NCBI RefSeq assembly: GCF_000473065.1
Contig: NZ_AXAZ01000004.1
Span: 1 to 64,000, forward strand
Length of the DNA stretch: 64,000 nt
DNA from: Bradyrhizobium sp. WSM1743
Lineage (GTDB): Bacteria; Pseudomonadota; Alphaproteobacteria; Rhizobiales; Xanthobacteraceae
Direction of reading: 5' to 3'
The translations under genes were made by a program, and so were the position numbers. Under the pieces are notes generated by a model. The model made no database searches, was not told the origin of the DNA, and was given only the letters and a program-made list of their open reading frames with translations. Every line of letters begins with the position of its first letter. Position 1 is the first letter of the stretch. Shown one piece after another: positions 8,281 through 17,082 of the stretch.

Positions 8281-10410
8281 ATGTCCAATTCCAAAGATGC
8301 CGTCCGCAAGGTGCTTGACCAGGTCAAGGCGGACAACCGCACCAGCCTGACGGCCCCGGAAGGCAAGCTGGTCTGCGACGCCTACGGCATTCCGGTGCCG
8401 AAGGAGGGCGTGGCCAAATCGGCGGGCGAGGCCGGCAAGATGGCCTCGTCCATGGGCTTCCCGGTGGTGATGAAGATCGTCTCGCCGGACATTCTCCACA
8501 AGACCGAAGCCGGCGGTGTCATCGTCGGCCTCAAGACGGCCGAGGAAGCCGAGAAGGCCTACGAGACGATTCTCGGGAACGCGAAGAAATATAAGTCCGA
8601 TGCCAAGATCGAGGGCGTGCAGGTGCAGCAGATGCTGGCCGGCGGCACCGAGGTCATCGTCGGCTCGATCACCGATGGCTCGTTCGGCAAGCTGGTCGCC
8701 TTCGGCCTTGGTGGCGTGCTGGTCGAAGTCTTGAAAGACATCACCTTCCGCCTCGCGCCTGCCACAAAGGAAGACGCGCTCTCGATGCTCGATGGCATCC
8801 AGGCGCATGAGATCCTGAAGGGCGTACGCGGCGGCGAGCCGGTGAACCGCAACGCTCTCGCCGACATCATCGTCAAGGTCTCCCAGCTCGTCACCGATTT
8901 CCCTGAGATCGTCGAGCTCGACCTCAACCCTGTGTTCGCGACCCCGAAGGGCGCGACCGCCGCCGACGTTCGCATCGTCGTCGATTTCGCCTACAAGCCG
9001 AAGCCGAAGCCGCGTCCGACCGAAGAGATCGTCGCGGCGATGAACCGCATCATGCAGCCGAAGGCGGTCGCCGTGATCGGCGCCTCCGCTGAGGACGGCA
9101 AGATCGGTAATTCCGTGATGAAGAACCTCATCAACGGCGGTTACAAGGGCGAGATCATTCCGATCCATCCCAAGGCCGCCGAGATTCTCGGCTACAAGGC
9201 CTATAAGAGCGTCAAGGACGTGCCCGGCGTGATCGACGTCGCGGTGTTCGCGATCCCGGCAAAATTCGTCGCCGGCGCGCTGACCGAATGCGGCGAGAAG
9301 AAGATCCCGGGCGCGGTGCTGATCCCGTCGGGCTTCGCTGAAGCCGGCGCGCCGGAGCTGCAGGCCGAGATCGTCGAGGTCGGCAAGAAGTACGACATTC
9401 GCCTGATGGGGCCGAACATCTATGGCTTCTACTACACGCCCGCCAACCTCTGCGCGACCTTCTGCACCGCCTATGACGTCAAGGGCCACGCCGCGCTGTC
9501 GTCGCAGTCGGGCGGCATCGGCATGGCCATCATCGGCTTCTCGCGCTCGGCGAAGATGGGCGTGTCCGCCATCGTCGGCCTCGGCAACAAGTCCGACATC
9601 GATGAGGACGATCTGCTCGCCTTCTTCGAGCAGGACCCGAACACCAATCTGATCGCGCAGCACTGCGAAGACCTCAAGGACGGCCGTGCCTTCGCTGAAG
9701 CGGCAAAACGCGTCTCCAAGAAGAAGCCGGTCGTCGTGCTCAAGGCCGGCCGCACTTCGGCCGGTGCGAAGGCCGCGTCCTCGCACACCGGCGCGCTCGC
9801 CGGCAACGACCGTATCTATGAAGACGTGTTCAAGCAGTCCGGTGTGATTCGTGCGCGCTCCCTGCGCCAGCTGCTCGAATTCGCCCGTGGCGTGCCGGTG
9901 CTGCCGACGCCGAAGGGCGAGAACGTCCTCGTCATCACCGGTGCCGGCGGCTCAGGCGTGCTGCTCTCGGACTCCTGCGTCGACAACGGCCTGTCGCTGA
10001 TGTCGATGCCGCCGGATCTCGATGCGGCCTTCCGCAAGTTCATCCCGCCGTTCGGTGCAGCCGGAAATCCTGTGGATATCACCGGCGGCGAGCCGCCGAT
10101 CACCTACGTCAACACCGTGAAGCTCGGCCTGTCGGATGAGCGCATCCACGCGCTGATCCTCGGCTACTGGCACACCATCGTCACCCCGCCGATGGTGTTC
10201 GCCCGCAACATGGTCGAGGTGAAGAAGGAGATGGAGGCAAAGGGCTTCGTCAAGCCGATGGTCGCCTCGCTCGCCGGCGACGTCGAGGTCGAGGAAGCCG
10301 CCGAATATCTCTACCAGAACGGCATCCCGGCCTACGCCTACTCGACCGAGCTGCCGGTCGAGGTCTTGGGCGCCAAGTACAAATGGGCGCGCGGGGCAGG
10401 GCTGCTCTGA
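8281..10410 (+). CDS. NDP-forming acyl-CoA synthetase (acetate-CoA ligase family)
   Basis: 709 residues with fused subunits in the order ATP-grasp domain (about 10-235), CoA-binding Rossmann domain (about 255-350, AVIGASAEDGKIG) and succinyl-CoA-ligase-like domain. The phosphohistidine is predicted at His502 in SSHTGALAG, and a QSGGIGMAI loop precedes it. Such enzymes make acyl-CoA from a carboxylate with release of ADP or GDP and phosphate. Divergence from gntR-oxc-frc suggests it primes oxalyl-CoA formation or recovers energy from formyl-CoA or another C2 acyl-CoA; sequence alone does not settle the acid. AAGGGAG precedes the ATG. Confidence 0.88.
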   Translation: MSNSKDAVRKVLDQVKADNRTSLTAPEGKLVCDAYGIPVPKEGVAKSAGEAGKMASSMGFPVVMKIVSPDILHKTEAGGVIVGLKTAEEAEKAYETILGNAKKYKSDAKIEGVQVQQMLAGGTEVIVGSITDGSFGKLVAFGLGGVLVEVLKDITFRLAPATKEDALSMLDGIQAHEILKGVRGGEPVNRNALADIIVKVSQLVTDFPEIVELDLNPVFATPKGATAADVRIVVDFAYKPKPKPRPTEEIVAAMNRIMQPKAVAVIGASAEDGKIGNSVMKNLINGGYKGEIIPIHPKAAEILGYKAYKSVKDVPGVIDVAVFAIPAKFVAGALTECGEKKIPGAVLIPSGFAEAGAPELQAEIVEVGKKYDIRLMGPNIYGFYYTPANLCATFCTAYDVKGHAALSSQSGGIGMAIIGFSRSAKMGVSAIVGLGNKSDIDEDDLLAFFEQDPNTNLIAQHCEDLKDGRAFAEAAKRVSKKKPVVVLKAGRTSAGAKAASSHTGALAGNDRIYEDVFKQSGVIRARSLRQLLEFARGVPVLPTPKGENVLVITGAGGSGVLLSDSCVDNGLSLMSMPPDLDAAFRKFIPPFGAAGNPVDITGGEPPITYVNTVKLGLSDERIHALILGYWHTIVTPPMVFARNMVEVKKEMEAKGFVKPMVASLAGDVEVEEAAEYLYQNGIPAYAYSTELPVEVLGAKYKWARGAGLL

Positions 10411-10414
10411 GCTT

Positions 10415-10565
10415 GCGTTCGCCTCTCCCCGCTTGCGGGGAGAGGCCGGAATTTGCGCAGCAAATTCCGGGTGAGGGGGACTCTCCACGAGTCCGTCTCT
10501 CACCGTCTTTGCGGAGATAGCCCCTCACCCCAATCCTCTCCCCGTAAGAATGGGGAGAGGGAGAA
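10415..10565. repeat. Bradyrhizobium-type interspersed palindromic repeat
   Basis: Begins with the hairpin GCCTCTCCCCGC/GCGGGGAGAGGC (10421-10446), continues with the palindrome GGAATTTGCG/CGCAAATTCC-like arms, GTGAGGGGGACTCTC, and ends with CTCTCCCC...GGGGAGAG (10536-10560). A close copy runs off the right edge at 63890-64000. Here it follows the acyl-CoA synthetase stop and may act as terminator or mRNA stabiliser. Confidence 0.75.
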
Positions 10566-10606
10566 GAGGCGGCGCGCGTCTTGTCTGATGGCAAATGCAG
10601 GTCGCG

Positions 10607-11449
10607 ATGAGCAAGAACGTGATCCGGCGCAAATCGCTCGAACCCAGATCTCCGGCGGAGGCTGATCAAGAGGGCCGCGACGGCGGCGTGCAGTCCGTCG
10701 ACCGCGCGCTGTCGATCATCGAGACGCTGGCCGAGGACGACGAGGGTTATCGCCTCAGCGATCTCGCGATCCGCACCGGCCTGTCTGCCTCCACCGTGCA
10801 CCGACTGCTCGCAACGCTCGAAAGCCGCCGCTTCGTGCAGTTCGACCGTGGCGAATCCAAATGGCATGTCGGCGTGCGCAGCTTCACGGTCGGCGCCAGC
10901 TTTGCGCGGAGGCGCAATTTCTCCGCGCAGGCGATTCCATACTTGCGCAAGCTGCGCGATCTCACCCGCGAGACCGCCAATCTCGCTGTGGTCGACGATG
11001 AGTTCATCATCGTGCTGACCCGCATGGAAAGCCGCGAGATCATGCGCTCGCTGACCAAGGTCGGCGGCCGCGTCCCCATGGTGACCTCCGGCGTCGGCAA
11101 AGCGGTGCTCGCAACCTATTCGGACGAGGACGTCGGCGCCGTCATCCGCCATCACGGCATGCCCCGCCTGACCGAGAAGTCGATCGTGCGGCCGAGTGAC
11201 CTGTTCAAGGAGCTCGAAAAAATCCGCAAGCAGGGCTTTGCCGTTGACGATGAGGAGGCACAGATCGGCCTGCGGTGCGTAGCCGCGGTGGTATACAACG
11301 CCTTGGCCGAACCGCTTGCCGCGATTTCCGTATCCGGCATGACCAGCCGCGTCACTGACGAACGGTTGCCGGAGATTGGCCAGATCGTTCGGGATGTCGC
11401 TGCCGAATTGACGGCCGCGCTTGACGGGGTGATCCCGGCGCCCCGCTGA
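10607..11449 (+). CDS. IclR-family transcriptional regulator
   Basis: About 280 residues from the ATG at 10607; an in-frame ATG at 10595 is possible. The winged helix (about 25-85, VQSVDRALSIIETLAEDDEG then LSASTVHRLLATLESRRFV) is followed by the IclR effector domain with the conserved VTSGVGKAVLAT and the C-terminal GLRCVAAVVYN...AISVSG core. It sits directly before the tctCBA-like transporter genes, 100 bases upstream, and after the synthetase gene, so it probably controls the transporter. IclR proteins frequently sense glyoxylate, pyruvate or aromatic acids; which applies here is unknown. Confidence 0.85.
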   Translation: MSKNVIRRKSLEPRSPAEADQEGRDGGVQSVDRALSIIETLAEDDEGYRLSDLAIRTGLSASTVHRLLATLESRRFVQFDRGESKWHVGVRSFTVGASFARRRNFSAQAIPYLRKLRDLTRETANLAVVDDEFIIVLTRMESREIMRSLTKVGGRVPMVTSGVGKAVLATYSDEDVGAVIRHHGMPRLTEKSIVRPSDLFKELEKIRKQGFAVDDEEAQIGLRCVAAVVYNALAEPLAAISVSGMTSRVTDERLPEIGQIVRDVAAELTAALDGVIPAPR

Positions 11450-11552
11450 CCAAGCCCTGGGGGATGTCACTGGACAGCATCGGCCGTTTTGGTTGATATG
11501 CGACCAAACGACACAATGCGGCAAACGTCCGCATGAGCCTGGAGATGCCCCC

Positions 11553-12521
11553 ATGTTTCGATTTCCCGTGCGCCTTGTCGGCGCAGCCGTCGCGCTGACC
11601 CTGGCGGCAGCCGATCCGGCCTTTGCCCAGCAGCTCGAGCTCAAGCTGATGGCGCCGGCGGCTCCGGGCGGGGGATGGGACCAGACGGCACGCTCGATGC
11701 AGCAGGCGCTGGTGGCTTCGGGCGTCGCGCGCAGCGTGCAGGTCACCAACGTTCCCGGCGCCGGCGGCAGCGTCGGCATCGCGCAGTTCGTCAACGGCGC
11801 CAAGGGCGACGGCAACCAGATGATGGTCAACGGCTTCGTCATGGTGGGTGCGCTGGCCATGAACAAGTCGCCGGTGACGCTGGAGCAGGTGACGCCGATC
11901 GCGCGCCTCACCGAGGAAATCCAGGTGATCGTGGTGCCCGCGAACTCGCCGATCAAGAGTGCGCAGGATCTCGCAGCCGCGGTGAAGGCCGATGTCGCCA
12001 AGGTGACCTTTGCCGGCGGCTCGGCCGGCGGCGTCGACCATGTGATGGCCGCGCTGTTCGCCGGCGCGGTCGGCGCCGACGCCAAGAAGATCAACTACAT
12101 CCCGTTCTCCGGCGGCGGCGAGTCGCTCGCTGCGATCCTCGGCGGCAAGGTCACCGCGGGCATTTCGGGCCTCAGCGAATATGAAGGGCAGATCAAGTCC
12201 GGCAAGCTGCGCGCGATCGGCGTGACCTCGGAGAAGCGCATCGCCGGCAGCGACATCCCGACTTTCAAGGAGCAGGGCATCGACCTCGTGATCGCGAACT
12301 GGCGCTCGGTGGTCGCGCCTCCTGGCATCACGCCGGAGCAGCGCAAGACCTTGAGCGATGCGGTCGAGAAGATGGTGAAGTCGGACGCCTGGAAGGAAAT
12401 CCTCAAGCAGAAGGGCTGGGAGGACGCCTATCTCGGCGGCGACGCTTTCGCCGACTTCCTGAAGAAGGAAACGGCCCGTGTCACCGACGTGCTGAAATCG
12501 GTCGGCCTGGTCAAGTCATGA
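11553..12521 (+). CDS. tctC: Tripartite tricarboxylate transporter substrate-binding protein
   Basis: 322 residues from the ATG at 11553, behind a GGAG box; the frame extends 20 codons upstream but without signal-peptide logic. Residues 1-26 form a Sec signal ending ADPAFAQ. The mature protein is a Bug/TctC-type binding protein with the PAAPGGGWDQTAR loop near the N terminus that contacts the ligand carboxylate, and AGGSAGGVDHVMAALFAGAV in the middle. It captures a periplasmic carboxylate and delivers it to the TctB-TctA pair encoded immediately downstream with a 4-base overlap. The ligand is not predictable; the oxalate/glyoxylate neighbourhood suggests a small dicarboxylate. Confidence 0.9.
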   Translation: MFRFPVRLVGAAVALTLAAADPAFAQQLELKLMAPAAPGGGWDQTARSMQQALVASGVARSVQVTNVPGAGGSVGIAQFVNGAKGDGNQMMVNGFVMVGALAMNKSPVTLEQVTPIARLTEEIQVIVVPANSPIKSAQDLAAAVKADVAKVTFAGGSAGGVDHVMAALFAGAVGADAKKINYIPFSGGGESLAAILGGKVTAGISGLSEYEGQIKSGKLRAIGVTSEKRIAGSDIPTFKEQGIDLVIANWRSVVAPPGITPEQRKTLSDAVEKMVKSDAWKEILKQKGWEDAYLGGDAFADFLKKETARVTDVLKSVGLVKS

Positions 12522-13003
12522 CCTCAGGCGATCCCATCCAGCCGCCGCGGCGCGTCGACCGCGCCGGCCTCGTCATCGCGGCACTGCTTGCGGTCCTCGC
12601 CGTCGTGCTGGTCTGGGACGCGCGCGGCCTGCAATCCGCCGCGATGTACGGGATGGGACCGGAGGCGATGCCGGTCGTGGTTGCCAGCGGCCTTGCGCTG
12701 CTGGCGATCGGCAATTTCATCGACGCGCTACGCGGCAACTTGCCGCCGCGTGAGAGCACCGATCCCGTGCCGGTCTTTCTGATCCTCGTCGGCCTCGCGC
12801 TGCTGATCGCCATCATCGGCCTTGGCGGCGGCTTCATCCTGGCGACGTCGGCGCTGTTCGTAACGACGTCGGCGGCCTTCGGACGCCGTGCCATCCTTAT
12901 CGACGCCCTCATCGCCGTCGTGATGTCGACACTCATCTATCTCGCGTTCGACCGGTTGTTGACGCTGAGCCTGCCTGCCGGCCCGCTGGAGCGATTGCTG
13001 TGA
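12518..13003 (+). CDS. tctB: Tripartite tricarboxylate transporter small membrane subunit
   Basis: 161 residues, about four hydrophobic membrane segments (near 14-32, 50-68, 88-118 and 120-150) as usual for TctB. The family is recognised from size, topology and the [20 protein letters not shown] segment. ATGA overlaps link it to tctC before and tctA after, so the three are translated from one message. TctB is required for transport, but its exact role is not well defined. Confidence 0.88.
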   Translation: MTSGDPIQPPRRVDRAGLVIAALLAVLAVVLVWDARGLQSAAMYGMGPEAMPVVVASGLALLAIGNFIDALRGNLPPRESTDPVPVFLILVGLALLIAIIGLGGGFILATSALFVTTSAAFGRRAILIDALIAVVMSTLIYLAFDRLLTLSLPAGPLERLL

Positions 13004-14502
13004 TGGATACCTTTGCAGCCTTGGCGCACGGCATGGCGGTCGCCGTCCAGCCGATGAACCTGCTTTACGCGCTGATCGGCGTGTTCCTCGGCACGGCCGT
13101 GGGCGTGCTGCCCGGCATCGGCCCGGCCCTGACGGTCGCGCTGCTGCTGCCGGTGACCTACAAGCTCGACCCCGGCGGCTCGCTGATCATGTTCGCCGGC
13201 ATCTATTATGGCGGCATGTATGGTGGCTCGACCACCGCGATCCTGATCAACACGCCGGGCGAGAGCGCGTCGATGGCGACCGCGCTCGAAGGCAACAAGA
13301 TGGCCAAGGCCGGCCGCGGCGGGCCGGCGCTCGCAACATCCGCGATCGGCTCTTTCGTGGCCGGCACCGTCGCCACGATTGGCTTGGCTTTCCTCGCGCC
13401 GTGGCTGGTCGACTTCGCGGTGCGCTTCGGCCCCGAGGATTACTTCGCGCTGATGTGCGTCGCCTTCGTCACGGTGTCGGCGACCTTCGGCGATTCCCCG
13501 GTCCGTGGTCTGACCAGCCTGTTCATCGGCCTGACGCTCGGCCTCGTCGGCATCGACAAGCTGACGGGACAGGCGCGGCTTGCGTTCGGCGTCCCTGAAT
13601 TGCTTGACGGTGTCGAGGTGACGACGCTCGCGGTCGGCCTGTTCGCGGTGGGCGAGGCGCTCTACGTCGCATCGCGCCGCCACCACACCGAGGAGAAGCT
13701 GGAGCCGGTGCGCGGCTCGCTGTGGATGACCAGGGAAGACTGGAAGCGGTCGTGGAAGCCGTGGCTGCGCGGCACCATGTTCGGCTTCCCGATCGGCGCG
13801 CTGCCCGCCGGCGGCGCTGAGATCCCGACCTTCCTGTCTTATTCGACCGAGAAGCGGCTGACGAAGCATCCTGAAGAATTCGGCAAGGGCGCGATCGAAG
13901 GCGTCGCCGGCCCCGAAGCCGCCAACAATGCGTCGGCCGCCGGCACGCTGGTGCCGCTATTGACGCTGGGACTGCCGACCTCGGCAACCGCCGCGATGAT
14001 GCTGGCTGGATTCCAGCAATACGGCCTCAACCCGGGGCCACTGCTGTTCGCCGAGCGGCCCGACCTCGTGTGGGGCCTGATCGCGAGCCTGTTCATCGCC
14101 AACATGATGCTGCTGGTGCTCAACCTGCCGCTGGTCGGCCTGTGGGTGCGGCTGCTCGCCATCCCGCAGCCCTGGCTCTATGCCGGCATCCTCGTGTTCG
14201 CGACCATGGGCACCATCGCGGCTAAGCCGTCGGTGGTGGAATTGTCGATGCTGGCCGGCTTCGGCGTGCTCGGCTTTTTGATGCGCCGGTTCGATTTTCC
14301 GATCGCGCCGGTCGTGGTCGGCCTGATCCTCGGCCCGATCGCCGAGAGCCAGCTCCGCCGCGCGCTCGCGATCAGCCTCGGCGATCCCATGGCGCTGCTG
14401 CAGAGCCCGATCTCGGCGACGCTGCTTGGCGTGGCGCTGATCGCCCTGCTGGCGCCCTTTGTGCTGAAGGGGCTCGGGCGGTTCAAGGCGAACGAGGATT
14501 AG
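13000..14502 (+). CDS. tctA: Tripartite tricarboxylate transporter large permease subunit
   Basis: 500 residues with around 11-12 membrane segments, the size of characterised TctA proteins. Signature regions include the N-terminal [20 protein letters not shown] and [19 protein letters not shown], a substrate-path motif of the family, with a mirror repeat [19 protein letters not shown] in the second half. It forms the secondary-transport channel driven by an ion gradient and fed by the TctC protein. The start is GTG 13000 or the adjacent ATG 13003; both overlap the tctB stop. The gene ends shortly before an accessory segment. Confidence 0.92.
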   Translation: MMDTFAALAHGMAVAVQPMNLLYALIGVFLGTAVGVLPGIGPALTVALLLPVTYKLDPGGSLIMFAGIYYGGMYGGSTTAILINTPGESASMATALEGNKMAKAGRGGPALATSAIGSFVAGTVATIGLAFLAPWLVDFAVRFGPEDYFALMCVAFVTVSATFGDSPVRGLTSLFIGLTLGLVGIDKLTGQARLAFGVPELLDGVEVTTLAVGLFAVGEALYVASRRHHTEEKLEPVRGSLWMTREDWKRSWKPWLRGTMFGFPIGALPAGGAEIPTFLSYSTEKRLTKHPEEFGKGAIEGVAGPEAANNASAAGTLVPLLTLGLPTSATAAMMLAGFQQYGLNPGPLLFAERPDLVWGLIASLFIANMMLLVLNLPLVGLWVRLLAIPQPWLYAGILVFATMGTIAAKPSVVELSMLAGFGVLGFLMRRFDFPIAPVVVGLILGPIAESQLRRALAISLGDPMALLQSPISATLLGVALIALLAPFVLKGLGRFKANED

Positions 14503-14610
14503 GGCGTGTACTCATAAAGTCATGTCGGCTCCTGAGGACCGAGCGGAAATCTCTGATCGGCCAGAGCATTACTGCTGGTGACCCGTTGCAGACATGAAGG
14601 CCCGGCCCAA
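14503..14610. other. Short spacer with possible inverted repeat remnant
   Basis: GGCGTGTACTCATAAAGTCATG at 14505-14526 is nearly the reverse complement of the tail of the second dispersed repeat family (ATGATTTATGAGTACATGCC at 21379-21398). No gene. Confidence 0.35.
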
Positions 14611-15003
14611 TCAGCGGGCCGCCAACTCTTCGATCCTCCTCGCATCGCTCTGGTCGAGGGTAATCTCGATTTTCCGGATGACCTCCTGCATGTGCAAGTG
14701 GAAGCCCTCCTCGATCCCACCGTCTTGCGCCATAAGATCGAGTAGCGCATTTCCGACCGCCCATTTGAGCTGATCGTCGGATTCGATGGCTGTCCACTTT
14801 TTCGGCGCAAGTGGCCAATCTTTTCCACGCCCACGATCCCAGTAATGCGATACAACGACACGAGGGCGCCATCTATCGAGTTCGGACAACACGGGGGGAC
14901 GAAGGAAGTTTTGCCACAGAATGGTCATTGCTTTTCTTGCTCGCACCCGCTCGGAGAACTTGAACGTCGGTCCGAAACCCAGATACGAGTGCCACTCTAG
15001 CAT
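14611..15003 (-). CDS. Hypothetical protein
   Basis: From the Met at 15003 the product is 130 residues; the frame runs on to 15057, but those 18 codons read into the 109-bp repeat copy B, so the longer start is doubtful. The sequence is plausible globular protein (MLEWHSYLGFGPTFKFSERV, then SDDQLKWAVGNALLDLMAQD and a C-terminal helix EVIRKIEITLDQSDARRIEE). I recognise no family, signal or membrane segment. No clear ribosome-binding site precedes either start. It may be a gene whose 5' end was altered when the repeat arrived, so it could be inactive. Confidence 0.45.
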   Translation of the reverse strand: MLEWHSYLGFGPTFKFSERVRARKAMTILWQNFLRPPVLSELDRWRPRVVVSHYWDRGRGKDWPLAPKKWTAIESDDQLKWAVGNALLDLMAQDGGIEEGFHLHMQEVIRKIEITLDQSDARRIEELAAR

Positions 15004-15040
15004 CGACTTCAATGCCACATGCTGGAAAAGCCGAGTTGTT

Positions 15041-15149
15041 ACGTCCCTTCGCGGCACCTTTGAGACATGCCGACGAACGCTGAAATGGTCCGCTTATCGG
15101 GGTGGATCGGAAGTAATCGCCAGACGGACAAAACGACCCTTTTGACCCA
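15041..15149 (+). repeat. 109-bp dispersed repeat, copy B
   Basis: Gap-free match to 1355-1463 with about six substitutions, same orientation. It lies just upstream of the hypothetical gene at 14611-15003 and defines the left side of the accessory segment. Confidence 0.75.
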
Positions 15150-15233
15150 AGGAAGACTCTCGGCGGCAACGCCTTCTCGCATCCTTCAGAGCGGCTTGTG
15201 CTCCACGGTAATCATTGGCGGTCGACATTCCGC

Positions 15234-15258
15234 GGATGGCGCATCGAGTGCGCCATCC
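15234..15258 (-). terminator. Hairpin downstream of Tat-type cupin gene
   Basis: A perfect 10-bp stem (GGATGGCGCA / TGCGCCATCC) with a five-base loop, 36 bases past the stop of the cupin gene. There is no clear T tract, so it may stabilise the transcript rather than end it. Confidence 0.4.
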
Positions 15259-15293
15259 GGACCTAGAATCGGTCTCTTGCGAAGAAAGGAGCC

Positions 15294-15701
15294 TTAAGCC
15301 TTCAGGTCCGTGATCCGCATGACTGCGACCACGTTCCCGTCATTGTACGCCTGCTCCTTTGTGTCCTTGTTGCAGGTCCAGACAAAATTCTTCTTGGCCG
15401 TAAACGTCTTTCCCTCCTGGTCAAGTCGGAGCTCCCCTTCGGTGATATGGCAGACCATGGCGTTCATCATTGGGGGCCCCATGGTCTTCGATCCCGGCTG
15501 CATAATGACATCGCGCATTGAGACGGTCTTAAAACTGGGGATGATGGATGGTGTCTCGCCTTCATATTCACGCACCACGACACCTGGCCACGGCGTCGTG
15601 TCCTTGTAGCCCGTGGTTTGAGCGGCGGCCGGCTTCAACATGGCGGCTGAAGCCGCAGCCAACCCGATTCCCAATGCTGACCTTCGATCGATCTTGTTCA
15701 T
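15294..15701 (-). CDS. Exported cupin-like protein with Tat-type signal
   Basis: 135 residues from the ATG at 15701, which has an AGGAG box; an upstream in-frame start at 15725 has none. Residues 1-28 form a twin-arginine signal (DRRSALGIGLAAASAAMLKP) with cleavage after AAAQ. The mature domain shows a small cupin-like barrel (SMRDVIMQPGSKTMGPPMMN, VCHITEGELRLDQEGKTF). The classical HxH metal pair is not evident, with PPMMNAMVCH in its place. The Tat route suggests folding or cofactor loading before export. Function unknown; isolated gene. Confidence 0.7.
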   Translation of the reverse strand: MNKIDRRSALGIGLAAASAAMLKPAAAQTTGYKDTTPWPGVVVREYEGETPSIIPSFKTVSMRDVIMQPGSKTMGPPMMNAMVCHITEGELRLDQEGKTFTAKKNFVWTCNKDTKEQAYNDGNVVAVMRITDLKA

Positions 15702-16206
15702 CGCTTTTCTCCTGAGGTCGCGCAACGAGCCGCCGCAGAAGCGGCGCGCTCATTTCGTGGAATGTGATGGTGGTGCGAACCGAAAAAAGCGTCGGTCTGT
15801 TAAGAGAGCGTGCCTGCCGATGGCATCGATGGTGCTTGTTCGCCCCGGACGGCGATTTCGGCTATCCCGTTTCAGGGGCAAGAAGATTATACACGACCGG
15901 ACGCGCCCTGAGAAACAACATCAAGAATGCACCTTGTCTCAAATTGGTTAGAACCTGAAGGCTGAAGACCGGCTCTGACGTCGGCAACTTCACTCCGGAA
16001 AACTGAGATAGTAAGCCAGCGTGGCTGACCGGCCCCGCGGCTCGGTCGGCGGTAAGTGCGCCGCCACGACCCGATTGGGCGTGTCGTCCGGTGTCCGGAG
16101 TTGGCCCTAAGGCGAAGATCGCGGTCGCGCTCGGCATGTGAGCAGTTGAGTCCAGACCGGACGTGCCGAGAACGCGCCCAAATCGGCGATTGAGCCAAGG
16201 CGGACA
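15702..16206. other. 505-bp intergenic region, no gene seen
   Basis: No supported coding sequence on either strand. Its right part contains GTCCGGAGTTGGCCCTAAGGCGAAG-like wording (near 16090, shortened here), resembling fragments near 895 and 2035, so it probably holds eroded intergenic repeats. The promoter of the Tat-type cupin gene should lie within the first 100 bases. Confidence 0.4.
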
Positions 16207-17025
16207 TCAATGGAGTGAGGCAATCGCTACGAACGATTGCTGCGGAAATGTCAGCTTGCCACCTGCCAGCATTGAATGGTCAAGCCGAGAGGCAGCATCA
16301 TCGGAAATCGACGTGATCAGTCGCTCCCGCTTAGGCGCCCCTTTGTCCTTCAAGAGCCCAGCCATCGGGGTTGCCGTGAGCTGAAAACGGACATAATCCA
16401 ACATCGACGGGAATTCAATTTGTTTGGTGACAGCGGCCACATCGACAAAATCAAAACCCGCCTGCTTTGTCCAATTAGCAATCTCCTCAGCATCGCAAGA
16501 GAGATGTTCAGAACGTTTGGTGCGTGATGCCTCTTCTCCGAGACATTTATCGAGCGCCTGTACAAAAGCGTACGCCGCCGGGGTCCTCTCAATTGCGCTG
16601 TAAACGCTAAACCCAGCGCGGCCTGCCGGCTTGAGCACCCGCACCATTTCCTTCAGCGCCAGCAGTCGATCTGGGAAAAATTGTAGCCCGAGTTGACAGA
16701 GCACAACATTGAAACTGTCTGCTGCGAACGGAAGGTCAAGCGCGCTACCCTCGATCCATTCGACCTTTGCAGATTTTGTGCGTGCAATCGCGAGCATCGC
16801 GGTGTTGAGGTCAAGGCCAACCACACGTGCCGATTGGCCACGTTGCTCTATCAATCTCGCGACGATGCCCGTACCGCAAGCGATGTCGAGTACGCTCTCG
16901 CCTCGTTTTGGCGAAATGCGGTCGAGCAGGTCGTTGGCCCATAGCGAAGTGATGGCCGGGACCAGGTAGCGTTCGTAAAGTTCAGGCGCGCTGGCATCCA
17001 TTTGCCAATGTTCATGGGCCGACAT
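16207..17025 (-). CDS. Class I SAM-dependent methyltransferase
   Basis: 272 residues. The SAM-binding motif I is clear, VLDIACGTG at 45-53, followed by the acidic motif VVGLDLNTAML near 70 and LPFAADSFNVVLCQLGLQFF (motif IV) near 100. This is the Methyltransf_11/UbiE-like type. The C-terminal third carries the VRFQLTATPMAG helix seen in small-molecule methyltransferases. The ATG follows GGGGAAA. It is downstream of, and probably transcribed with, the hydrolase-cyclase gene 57 bases away. The acceptor is unknown. Confidence 0.82.
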   Translation of the reverse strand: MSAHEHWQMDASAPELYERYLVPAITSLWANDLLDRISPKRGESVLDIACGTGIVARLIEQRGQSARVVGLDLNTAMLAIARTKSAKVEWIEGSALDLPFAADSFNVVLCQLGLQFFPDRLLALKEMVRVLKPAGRAGFSVYSAIERTPAAYAFVQALDKCLGEEASRTKRSEHLSCDAEEIANWTKQAGFDFVDVAAVTKQIEFPSMLDYVRFQLTATPMAGLLKDKGAPKRERLITSISDDAASRLDHSMLAGGKLTFPQQSFVAIASLH

Positions 17026-17082
17026 GACTTTCCCCTATGCCCGCTGGCGGAAAGTATCGAAGTGATTGCCGACGGAGCGGGC

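Noticed and set aside
8215..9786. 523-residue open frame on the minus strand
   Set aside because: Antisense shadow of the NDP-forming synthetase; no domain and low-complexity composition.
10250..12094. 614-residue open frame on the minus strand
   Set aside because: Runs across the opposite strand of three clear genes and an intergenic repeat, so it cannot be one real gene.
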